NCBI GenBank assembly: GCA_030424825.1
Contig: JAUHWE010000219.1
Span: 1-7,386 of the forward strand
From: Verrucomicrobiia bacterium
Lineage (GTDB): Bacteria; Verrucomicrobiota; Verrucomicrobiia; Opitutales; Opitutaceae
Length of the DNA stretch: 7,386 nucleotides
Reading direction: 5' to 3'
A program made the position numbers and the translations under genes. This document shows positions 1 through 5,015 of this stretch, in pieces. Each line of letters begins with the position of its first letter. Within the stretch, counting starts at the first letter, position 1. A model generated the notes under the pieces. It worked only from the letters and a program-made list of their open reading frames with translations. It was not told the origin of the DNA and searched no databases.

Positions 1-1142
1 AACAGCTACAGGATTCTACCGGAATCCCGGCTTCGCACCTGCTGATGGCGGCCACGCACACCCATTCCGCGACCACCGCCCGAGGACCATTAAAGACGCT
101 CCCTGAAGCGGAACTGACCGATTATCAAAGGTTTCTCGCCCAGCGCATTGTTACCGGAGTACAACAGGCGCTGGAGCAACTGGAACCCGCTCGGATCGCC
201 TGGGGGAAAATCGATGAGCCCTCCGAAGTCTTTAACCGCCGCTGGTTCATCGACGACGAGAGCTTGCGGCAAAACCCCTTCGGCGGTATCGATCAAGTCC
301 GAATGAATCCGCCGCGCGGCAATCCCAAACTGATCCGTCCCGCCGGCCCAATCGACCCGGAAATCAGTTTCCTTTCGGTTCATAGCCTAGAGGGTCGGCC
401 TATCGCCCTCCTCGCCAACTACTCCTTGCACTACGTTGGCGGCGTAGCACCCGGTGACGTCTCGGCGGACTACTTTGGCTATTTCGCCCAATACATCGAA
501 GAAAAACTGGGCGCCACCCACCAATCGCCTCCCTTTGTCGGCATCCTCTCCAACGGCACCAGCGGCGACGTGAACAATATCAATTTTGCTGAAAACAAAC
601 CACGTCTCAAGCACTACGAGAAAATGCAATTGGTTGCGGAAAAGGTTGCCAGCCGCGTTTTCGAGGCCCATCAGCAAGTCACCTTTCAGGACTGGGTTCC
701 GCTAGGGGCTGAGCTAGCGAAATTGCCCCTGAAGACCAGGCAACCGACGCCTGAAATGCTGGCCCATATCGAAAAGCTCCAACACGGCTCAGCGATCCTT
801 AATGCAAACTCAGCAGCCCTTCATGCCAATCGGATGGCGAAGATTCAGCAAGCTCCTAAAGAGATACAGGTCCCGCTACAGGCCCTTCGCATCGGTGACC
901 TAGGGATCCTGGCACTCCCGTTTGAAACGTTTGCTGAAACGGGATTGGAATTGAAGGCTCGCAGCCCGTTCGGTGAAACCTTCACCATCGAACTGGCGAA
1001 CGGATCGTACGGCTATTTACCCACGCCTGAGCAGCATGAACTCGGCGGATACGAAACGTGGCTCGGAACCAACTACGTCGAAAAAGAAGCCTCCACCAAA
1101 ATCGTGACAACATTGCTCGATCTGCTCGAGGGTCTACAATAA
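1..1142 (+). CDS. Neutral/alkaline ceramidase-superfamily protein, C-terminal part (5' end off window)
   Basis: The frame is open to the left edge. The ATG at 45 is internal, because the bases before it translate as GIPASHLLM, which runs straight into AATHTHS, the conserved metal-binding His motif of neutral ceramidases. Further family landmarks are LLANYSLHYVGG, the central SNGTSGDVNN block (about 540-575) and a C-terminal LANGSYGYLPTPEQHELGGYETW segment. Characterised members are zinc amidases that split ceramide into sphingosine and fatty acid, and are usually exported. Here the catalytic-serine motif GDVSPN of true ceramidases reads GDVNNIN, so the nucleophile appears to be Asn. The substrate is therefore unknown and may not be ceramide. 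The signal peptide, if any, is outside the window. The gene is GC-rich compared with its right neighbour, and its last ~170 bp are duplicated at 1994-2163. Family assignment is firm; function is not. Confidence 0.85.
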   Translation, partial: QLQDSTGIPASHLLMAATHTHSATTARGPLKTLPEAELTDYQRFLAQRIVTGVQQALEQLEPARIAWGKIDEPSEVFNRRWFIDDESLRQNPFGGIDQVRMNPPRGNPKLIRPAGPIDPEISFLSVHSLEGRPIALLANYSLHYVGGVAPGDVSADYFGYFAQYIEEKLGATHQSPPFVGILSNGTSGDVNNINFAENKPRLKHYEKMQLVAEKVASRVFEAHQQVTFQDWVPLGAELAKLPLKTRQPTPEMLAHIEKLQHGSAILNANSAALHANRMAKIQQAPKEIQVPLQALRIGDLGILALPFETFAETGLELKARSPFGETFTIELANGSYGYLPTPEQHELGGYETWLGTNYVEKEASTKIVTTLLDLLEGLQ

Positions 1143-1211
1143 GACGATACGAACTTGTGAAGTGGAGCACAAGGTAGCGGGCGATCTCCGAGCGCCCACC
1201 TATTTTATTTT
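973..1211 (+). repeat. Direct repeat copy A (ceramidase-like 3' end plus REP hairpin)
   Basis: These 239 bp reappear at 1994-2232 at a constant offset of 1,021 bp with no net indel. I count about 23 mismatches (about 90% identity), including one block of more than 80 identical bases. The repeat covers the last ~57 codons of the ceramidase-like gene, its stop codon and the REP-like hairpin after it, and ends just past that hairpin. Copy A is the intact one and supplies the functional gene end. Confidence 0.93.
1173..1200 (+). repeat. Single REP-like hairpin behind the ceramidase-like gene, possible terminator
   Basis: GTAG is followed by an imperfect palindrome. The stem is GGGCG/CGCCC, continued by TC/GA after one A-G mismatch, with loop TCC. 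The sequence after it is T-rich (TATTTTATTTT). It lies about 30 bp past the stop codon at 1142, so it may also act as a rho-independent terminator. It is a lone copy of the left arm of the inverted pair at 2192-2267. Confidence 0.6.
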
Positions 1212-1274
1212 GCACCTGTCGTTGGAGACAATGACATATAAAGCTATGTGCACCAAAGTTGAAACGCTCCCAGA

Positions 1275-1997
1275 ATGAAACCAATACGTTTAGTAATAAT
1301 AGCTACTTTAATTTTTCTTATTGGATGGGCATTCATCGAGCATTTCGACCATAAATCAGATATTTCTAGTTCAACTGCTATTGAAAAAACGCCGGAAAAT
1401 CATATCGAACTAAGCGTTGAAAATCTAAAACAGATATTTGGTAACATTGTAGTAAGACGGGAGGATATTGAGAATGAGGCGGAATTTTACAACGCCAATT
1501 TGGAGCTCGAAAGTATCTTGGGGTATTGGAGTCCGATTGGATTTAATCTAGAGCAACTAAGGGAAATATTGGGCGAGCCTGATTCGAAGACACCTACTGA
1601 AGTTAGTTACGTCATCAGAGGTCCCTATGTTTCGCATACCGCAACATTTAAGATTGACGGCGGAATAGTTCAAGGACCCGACCCCCGCCTAGATTTGACA
1701 ACAAATCCTATTTCTGAGGAATTGATTTTAAAGTTGACCGAAAGATTTATAAATGCCGCTACTGGTCGGAAATACTTAGAGGCGAATAAGGGACCGCATT
1801 TCCACCATGCTAACTCAGCACTGAATAACCTATTCTATTTCTGGAATCCCGATGGTTTGAGTGTTGATAAGCTGAAGGCCATGATTGGGGAACCAGACTG
1901 GAAATCCGCAAACGAATTTGGTTACAACTTTGATACAGGCGCAGTGATATACAAGCGAAACTTCATCGTTGAAGAAGGCAAGGTTCAGTTGGAGTGA
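1275..1997 (+). CDS. Membrane-anchored protein with two tandem BamE/SmpA-like repeats
   Basis: The 240-aa protein starts MKPIRLVIIA, followed by a hydrophobic stretch (residues ~5-20) that would act as an uncleaved anchor or signal peptide; no lipobox is visible. The remainder is an internal duplication: residues ~45-133 and ~143-239 align, with matched landmarks LREILGEPD against LKAMIGEPD, GYWSP against YFWNP, and FKIDGGIVQ against FIVEEGKVQ. The pattern of helices, then L..xxGEPD, then strands ending in a G-x-V turn recalls BamE/SmpA-type domains, but this is a pattern judgement and I do not recognise a named family. The gene is AT-richer than the ceramidase-like gene. Its TGA stop overlaps the first bases of repeat copy B, so it sits exactly between the two direct repeats. 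No strong Shine-Dalgarno is seen. A weak promoter-like pair is TTGGAG (1222) and TATGTG (1245) at 17-bp spacing. Role unknown, probably periplasmic. Confidence 0.72.
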   Translation: MKPIRLVIIATLIFLIGWAFIEHFDHKSDISSSTAIEKTPENHIELSVENLKQIFGNIVVRREDIENEAEFYNANLELESILGYWSPIGFNLEQLREILGEPDSKTPTEVSYVIRGPYVSHTATFKIDGGIVQGPDPRLDLTTNPISEELILKLTERFINAATGRKYLEANKGPHFHHANSALNNLFYFWNPDGLSVDKLKAMIGEPDWKSANEFGYNFDTGAVIYKRNFIVEEGKVQLE

Positions 1998-2163
1998 GAC
2001 TTTCACTATCGAGCTGGCAAACGGATAATACGGCTATTTACCCACGCCTGAGCAGCATGAACTCGGCGGATACGAAACGTGGCTCGGAACCAACTACGTC
2101 GAAAAAGAAGCCTCTAGCAGAATCGTGACAACATTGCTCGATCTGCGCGAGGGTCTCCAATAA
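1994..2163 (+). pseudogene. Decayed 3' fragment of a ceramidase-like paralogue (direct repeat copy B)
   Basis: This is the coding part of repeat copy B (whole copy 1994-2232), matching codons of the gene at 1-1142. Read in that frame it has a TAA where copy A has TCG (Ser), right after the AANG-type block, and it lacks the first ~85% of the gene. The five differences before the stop are all at third codon positions and synonymous (for example GAA/GAG, ACC/ACT, GCG/GCA). The fragment therefore descends from a paralogue that diverged under selection, and is not a fresh copy of the neighbouring gene. It carries the family's terminal PTPEQHELGGYETW block and the original stop codon, and cannot be expressed as an enzyme. 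Confidence 0.88.
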
Positions 2164-2191
2164 GACCATACGAATCTGTGAATCAAAGTGC

Positions 2192-2267
2192 GAGGTAGCG
2201 GGCGATCTCCGAGCGCCCACCTATTCTATTCCTCAACAATGGCCGCTCGGAGATCGGCCGCTACCTC
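2192..2267. repeat. REP-like inverted pair 1
   Basis: Two arms (2192-2218 and 2241-2267) are inverted repeats of each other, and each is itself a GTAG-led hairpin. The left arm pairs GGGCG/CGCCC and the right arm, read on the minus strand, pairs GGCCG/CGGCC, while the loop and inner stem are unchanged. This is a compensatory change that preserves pairing within each arm. The left arm is part of repeat copy B; the same sequence occurs alone at 1173-1200. It resembles a BIME, the inverted REP doublets mobilised by REP-associated tyrosine transposases (RAYTs), but no RAYT gene is in the window. Confidence 0.75.
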
Positions 2268-2385
2268 AGGACCCACCCCACTCTGAGCGCCACTAGGGTA
2301 GCATTCAATGGGTCAGTCGTAATCTATGAACTCTCTTAGGTAGGGTTCGCCTCAATGCCTAAGAACCTGCATAAAGCCTCACCGA

Positions 2386-2464
2386 GTAGGGCTAGCGCTC
2401 GCGTACGCCGCGTTAGTCCCATCGAGACTCTGCTTACGCGGCATAGCGCGAGCGCTAGCCCTAC
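2386..2464. repeat. REP-like inverted pair 2
   Basis: The arms at 2386-2413 and 2436-2464 are near-perfect inverted repeats that begin GTAGGG and end CCCTAC. Each arm shows an imperfect inner palindrome, GGCTAGCGC / GCGTACGCC with loop TC in the left arm. The stretch before it (2268-2385) has no gene I can support. The only structure there is a weak single candidate at 2335-2367, where CTTAGG/CCTAAG and GGTTC/GAACC surround a GTAG. Confidence 0.75.
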
Positions 2465-2483
2465 CTTTGCGACTTGCCAATAG

Positions 2484-2508
2484 AAAAATTCGCTAGCCTT
2501 TTTCTAGC
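2484..2508 (-). terminator. Weak candidate terminator of the PNPOx-like gene
   Basis: Read on the minus strand, about 10 bases after the stop codon, a GCTAG/CTAGC stem with a seven-base A-rich loop is followed by GAATTTTT. The stem is only 5 bp, so strength is doubtful. Confidence 0.3.
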
Positions 2509-2518
2509 CACTAACTCG

Positions 2519-3067
2519 CTAATCCCATTCCAGCCCAGGCAAGCCGTCCACGCTTCGGTGATTCTTCTCACGCTTGTAGGCCTCGACTCCTTCTGGACCT
2601 TTTGACTCGGCCCATTTCTGCAGGGTGCCTCGATCCTCTTTGAAATCGTACAAGGGCACCGTAAATCCGCAGGAATCGCTGATCCGCTCAACTTCGATTT
2701 CAATAATCGATCGAGCTCCCGGGTATTCAACAAAGTGAGAAATTCGCTTCTTATACCCTTCACTCCCCAGCTCATGCACGGTTCCTTTTCCATGAAACCG
2801 AAAGATCTTGGGCGGCCCCTCAAACGCGCAAAACATAATCACGATTCGCCCATTCTCCTTCAAATGGGCAATCGTTTCCACTCCACTACCAGTCATATCC
2901 AAGTACGCGATCGTTCGATCACCCAGAACTCGAAAACAGTCAGTCCCCTTTGGAGAGCAATTAATCAGTCCATCCCCCGATAAGGGCGCGGTGGATACAA
3001 AGAACATCTTCTGCTTGGAGAGCCAGGATGATATCGACTCGTCTATTTTTTCGTATTCTTTTCCCAT
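2519..3067 (-). CDS. Pyridoxamine 5'-phosphate oxidase family (FMN-binding split barrel) protein
   Basis: The 182-aa protein has the layout of the general stress/PNPOx-related split-barrel family: an N-terminal helix, KMFFVSTAPLSGDGLINCSPKG, then TIAYLDMTGSGVETIAHLKENGRIVIMFCAFEGPPKIFRFHGKG, then ARSIIEIEVERISDSCGFTVPLYDF, and a C-terminal YKREKNHRSVDGLPGL tail. Such proteins bind FMN or related flavins in the cytoplasm as dimers. This subgroup has no firmly known substrate and need not make PLP. I chose the ATG at 3067 because relatives start just before this helix. An upstream in-frame TTG at 3106 would add 13 residues with no better Shine-Dalgarno. The gene is isolated, with REP-like pairs on both sides (2386-2464 and 3160-3234), so each end looks like its own transcription unit. 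Confidence 0.88.
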   Translation of the reverse strand: MGKEYEKIDESISSWLSKQKMFFVSTAPLSGDGLINCSPKGTDCFRVLGDRTIAYLDMTGSGVETIAHLKENGRIVIMFCAFEGPPKIFRFHGKGTVHELGSEGYKKRISHFVEYPGARSIIEIEVERISDSCGFTVPLYDFKEDRGTLQKWAESKGPEGVEAYKREKNHRSVDGLPGLEWD

Positions 3068-3159
3068 TAGAAATTTGAGTATCAGCTCACTTTGGTTCGA
3101 TTGCAATTCTCGGATCCATCAATCGGTCCACTTAGGTCTACTTTGTTAAATGCTGAATG

Positions 3160-3234
3160 GTAGGGCAACGCCCTCCGGGCGTGCCGCACAAGGAGATCAA
3201 GAAAACGCGGCACGCCCGGAGGTCGTTGCCCTAC
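3160..3234. repeat. REP-like inverted pair 3
   Basis: The arms 3160-3187 and 3207-3234 are inverted repeats with one mismatch in 28. Each is a GTAG-led hairpin: GGCAACGCCC pairs with GGGCGTGCC around a TCC loop with one bulged A. The pair lies upstream of the PNPOx-like gene and is itself bracketed by an 11-bp inverted repeat (TCTACTTTGTT at 3137-3147; its complement at 3258-3268). Confidence 0.77.
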
Positions 3235-3271
3235 CTAATAACAATCGTTCGAAATCGAACAAAGTAGAGCT

Positions 3272-3290
3272 AGAGAGTGTCCAATAAGTC
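3272..3290 (+). repeat. Solitary MITE end (19-mer AGAGAGTGTCCAATAAGTC)
   Basis: This 19-mer is identical to the left end of the MITE-like element at 3941-3959. As in that element, a REP-like pair follows shortly (GTAG at 3311). No matching right end (GACACTCTC) occurs before the DUF7079-like gene at 3430, so it looks like a truncated copy of the same element. Confidence 0.65.
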
Positions 3291-3310
3291 TGATCGTTTG
3301 GTTTTCTGAG

Positions 3311-3387
3311 GTAGGGGCGTCGCTTGCGGCGACCGCATCGTCAAACGCGCTAGCCACATGAGCGGTCGCCGCAAGCGACGCCCCTAC
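3311..3387. repeat. REP-like inverted pair 4
   Basis: The arms 3311-3336 and 3362-3387 are perfect 26-bp inverted repeats around a 25-base spacer. Within each arm, after GTAG, GGGCGTCGC pairs with GCGGCGACC around a TT loop, with one mismatch and one wobble. It lies past the 3' end of the DUF7079-like gene. Between them (3388-3410), a TATTC/GAATA stem with a T-run on the minus strand could serve as a weak terminator for that gene. Confidence 0.78.
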
Positions 3388-3429
3388 AAAAATATTCGAT
3401 TTTTTGAATACTTTCTTTGTCCCCATTTT

Positions 3430-3807
3430 TCAGGTTTCAGCGTCAGATTCTCCAAATGCTATCTTCTTTACGTGATTAAACGCATCTCTCGCAGCGTACG
3501 TGCTCAGCCCGGATCTACTTGCTATCTTAGTTATCAAGGATCGCTTCTCGAGTCTTTTCCGAGCTTCTTCGCAAACCCAATCCGGATCAAAGCCAGACCA
3601 TTCACCCGCAACGGACCAATGATTCGGTCCGAGAAAAGGGGCCAATTCGTAATTGAATATATCATCAATCTCGCTCGCGGAATACCCCGATTGAACGATC
3701 ACCTCAGCTATTCGCTTTGCCCACTCCTCATCGATCTCGTTATCCAACCACAAGTCAGACAAGCCTATCCAGACAGGTTTTCGTCGCTCTAATTCCGCAC
3801 GATTCAC
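3430..3807 (-). CDS. DUF7079-like small protein of unknown function
   Basis: The 125-aa cytoplasmic protein has no signal peptide or membrane segment. Its opening, RAELERRKPVWIGLSDLWLDNEID, then VIVQSGYSASEIDDIFNYELAPFLGPN, SVAGEWSGFDPDWV and a C-terminal basic helix, resembles small uncharacterised proteins that I recall, from memory, as DUF7079. The family function is unknown to me. The start codon is GTG at 3807: an in-frame TAA lies directly before it, so the protein cannot begin earlier, and the length fits the family. No clear Shine-Dalgarno is visible. A MITE-like insertion (3942-4102) now lies about 135 bp upstream, between this gene and the next minus-strand gene, and may have separated it from its original leader. 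Confidence 0.72.
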   Translation of the reverse strand: MNRAELERRKPVWIGLSDLWLDNEIDEEWAKRIAEVIVQSGYSASEIDDIFNYELAPFLGPNHWSVAGEWSGFDPDWVCEEARKRLEKRSLITKIASRSGLSTYAARDAFNHVKKIAFGESDAET

Positions 3808-3925
3808 TTAATAAACTACGGGTACACGTTACTCGGATTCGAGCGATAGCGATCGAAATACGAACCTCACTATTAGATCTAAGCATTTTTCCAATATCTG
3901 CATTCAGATAGGCATCGTCTATCAT
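3755..3925 (-). CDS. Possible 56-aa leader ORF overlapping the DUF7079-like start
   Basis: An ATG at 3925, preceded by GAAAAG, opens a 56-codon frame beginning MIDDAYLNADIGKMLRSN. It overlaps the first ~50 bases of the DUF7079-like gene in another frame, so its last third is a shadow of that gene. The first ~38 codons occupy otherwise empty DNA and read plausibly. It could be a small gene, a translational leader that couples to the GTG start, or the stump of a lost gene. Support is weak. Confidence 0.22.
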   Translation of the reverse strand: MIDDAYLNADIGKMLRSNSEVRISIAIARIRVTCTRSLLSESCGIRATKTCLDRLV

Positions 3926-3941
3926 TCTTTTCAACGTCTAA

Positions 3942-4102
3942 GAGAGTGTCCAATAAGTCGTATTCAAGCCCATATTCACATATCTATCATTAGATTTTAT
4001 ATTGTAGGTCGTCTCGCTGAGGCGACTTTCAAATCATCGGCGGGTCAGCGACCCCGCCCTACAGTTCGATTCACGCGAAAAATTCTTTTATTAGACACTC
4101 TC
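3942..4102. mobile_element. 161-bp MITE-like element with terminal inverted repeats and TAA target duplication
   Basis: The ends GAGAGTGTCCAATAA (3942-3956) and TTATTAGACACTCTC (4088-4102) are inverted repeats with one mismatch, and TAA flanks both sides (3939-3941 and 4103-4105). The inside has no ORF. It carries a REP-like inverted pair at 4004-4062. Short length, terminal repeats and a 3-bp duplication fit a non-autonomous derivative of a DDE transposon. A TNA-type duplication is known for some IS5-family groups, but assigning the parent family is a guess. Another copy of the left end occurs at 3272-3290. It lies between the 92-aa gene and the DUF7079-like gene, and no transposase gene is present. 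Confidence 0.72.
4004..4062. repeat. REP-like inverted pair 5, inside the MITE-like element
   Basis: Two opposed GTAG-led hairpins. The left arm pairs GTCGTCTC with GAGGCGAC around GCT. The right arm, read on the minus strand, pairs GGCGGG with CCCGCC, then TC with GA around the same GCT loop, with one bulged G. The arms share GTAG, the loop and the inner pairs, but their outer stems differ completely. The pairing within each arm is therefore what has been conserved. Confidence 0.65.
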
Positions 4103-4110
4103 TAAGTTTT

Positions 4111-4144
4111 CTCAAGAGTACCCGCGGATTGGGTACGAATTGAG
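4111..4144. other. Imperfect hairpin at the 3' side of the 92-aa gene
   Basis: CTCAA/TTGAG (4111-4115, 4140-4144) encloses GTACCC/GGGTAC (4118-4123, 4131-4136) around a 7-base loop, with small asymmetric internal bulges. It lies 12 bp past the stop of the minus-strand gene at 4156-4434. There is no T-run adjacent on the minus strand, so a rho-independent terminator is only one possibility. Removing the MITE would bring it next to AACGTCTAAG (see findings). Confidence 0.5.
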
Positions 4145-4155
4145 ATGACTGCCTG

Positions 4156-4434
4156 TTAGATATAATCATTATCGTAATCCGCTAAAGATACCGAATTCCC
4201 AAACTTCTGGATAAAGAGATTTCTGACCGTCTTGTACAAACTTTGATTTTCTTCAACTTCCAGTCCTTCAGCGATAAGAATATCATGTGCAAAACTATCG
4301 GCATCGTAACTCTCTCGGCCGATTATTTCCTCCCACTCTTGTTGCGAGAGAATGTAACCGTGTTGATCCACCAGAAAACTGACTAACTGATGAAACTCGG
4401 CACTTAGGCCTTCTTTCTTTTCATAAATCCTCAC
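4156..4434 (-). CDS. Small acidic protein of unknown function (92 aa)
   Basis: I do not recognise a family. The protein is 92 aa, acidic and probably helical, soluble and cytoplasmic (no signal peptide or membrane segment). Visible segments are FHQLVSFLVDQHGYILSQQEWEEIIG, DADSFAHDILIAEGL, YKTVRNLFIQKFG and an Asp/Tyr-rich end (ADYDNDYI). The start is GTG at 4434: a TGA lies in frame two codons earlier and there is no internal Met, so GTG is forced. No good Shine-Dalgarno is seen. It follows the lipoprotein gene by 39 bp on the same strand and could be cotranscribed with it. Size and acidity would suit an immunity or adaptor protein, but nothing in the neighbourhood supports either. Confidence 0.58.
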   Translation of the reverse strand: MRIYEKKEGLSAEFHQLVSFLVDQHGYILSQQEWEEIIGRESYDADSFAHDILIAEGLEVEENQSLYKTVRNLFIQKFGNSVSLADYDNDYI

Positions 4435-4473
4435 CGTTCAAGTTGGTCTACCTATGATGCGAGTTCGCGAGTG

Positions 4474-4956
4474 TTACAAGTTAGATCGACTGTTTGGTTC
4501 GCGAAGTTTACGGTGGTAATCAGCGATGCATTTTAAGGAAAATTCGACTGAGTCTTGTTTGAAAAAATCCTCAAACTCCCGCCTCGTGAAATCAAATCTT
4601 TGTCTCTTGAGTTCGGATCCTTGATACTCGATTACGAATTTCGAATGATTTAATGACTCCTCGGTACCTTCTTTCGAGACCAAAAACGCGCGATTGCCTC
4701 TGTCGCTCGCCCGTGACGTAACGAAGTAATCTGGATCGTTCGACTGGTTTATGAATATCACCGCATAATCAAATTCGTCGAGGAAATACCCATACTGGAT
4801 GGACCGTCTCTCATTCTGCTTCACATCCCAGTTCCGAAACTCAACGTAATCTTCTGATCTTTCGGAGGGTTGATTTTGTTGCGGCTCAATTTCGAGACAT
4901 CCCGAGAGTATGGTTACGGCCGTCATTCCTGCCAGTAATGGTTCCAATTTTTTCAT
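4474..4956 (-). CDS. Putative lipoprotein of unknown function (160 aa)
   Basis: The N-terminus MKKLEPLLAGMTAVTILSGC is a type II signal peptide: basic start, hydrophobic core and lipobox LSGC with the lipidated Cys at residue 20. The mature part starts with a Gln/Ser/Glu-rich linker, then a polar domain with DYAVIFINQSNDPDYFVTSR, FVIEYQGSELKRQRFDFTRREFEDFF and a C-terminal basic tail. No family is recognised. The product should be anchored in the inner or outer membrane facing the periplasm. The ATG at 4956 is the natural start given the signal peptide. It begins 18 bp after the end of the decayed gene at 4975-5277, just past the 10-mer CTTAGACGTT (minus strand), and precedes the 92-aa gene. 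Confidence 0.75.
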   Translation of the reverse strand: MKKLEPLLAGMTAVTILSGCLEIEPQQNQPSERSEDYVEFRNWDVKQNERRSIQYGYFLDEFDYAVIFINQSNDPDYFVTSRASDRGNRAFLVSKEGTEESLNHSKFVIEYQGSELKRQRFDFTRREFEDFFKQDSVEFSLKCIADYHRKLREPNSRSNL

Positions 4957-4970
4957 CTGCTAACGTCTAA

Positions 4971-5015
4971 GCCACTAATGGAGAGGAGGTGCAGCCTTCT
5001 CGGTATTTAGTGAGC
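4971..5015. other. Imperfect hairpin at the end of the decayed gene, before the lipoprotein gene
   Basis: GCCACTAA (4971-4978) pairs with TTAGTGAGC (5007-5015) with one bulge, and inside it GAGGAGG (4983-4989) pairs with CCTTCTC (4995-5001) with one mismatch around TGCAG. The 10-mer AACGTCTAAG (4962-4971) adjoins it on the lipoprotein side. The hairpin overlaps the last codons of the pseudogene. Confidence 0.45.

Noticed and set aside
982..1284. 100-codon minus-strand frame over the ceramidase-like gene end
   Set aside because: It is antisense to a conserved coding region and runs through the REP hairpin; it has no protein-like features.
2461..3149. Frames overlapping the PNPOx-like gene on both strands
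   Set aside because: The PNPOx-like frame has clear conserved blocks; the others show none and are shadows.
2192..3387. CRISPR array
   Set aside because: Several palindromic repeats occur, but their sequences and spacing all differ and no constant repeat-spacer unit exists.
3235..3426. 63-codon minus-strand frame with a signal-peptide-like start
   Set aside because: Nearly all of it lies in REP-like pair 4 and the orphan MITE end; a palindrome read as protein explains it.
3358..3911. Plus-strand frames opposite the DUF7079-like gene
   Set aside because: They are antisense to a gene with recognisable family features, begin inside a REP arm, and have basic, low-plausibility protein sequence.
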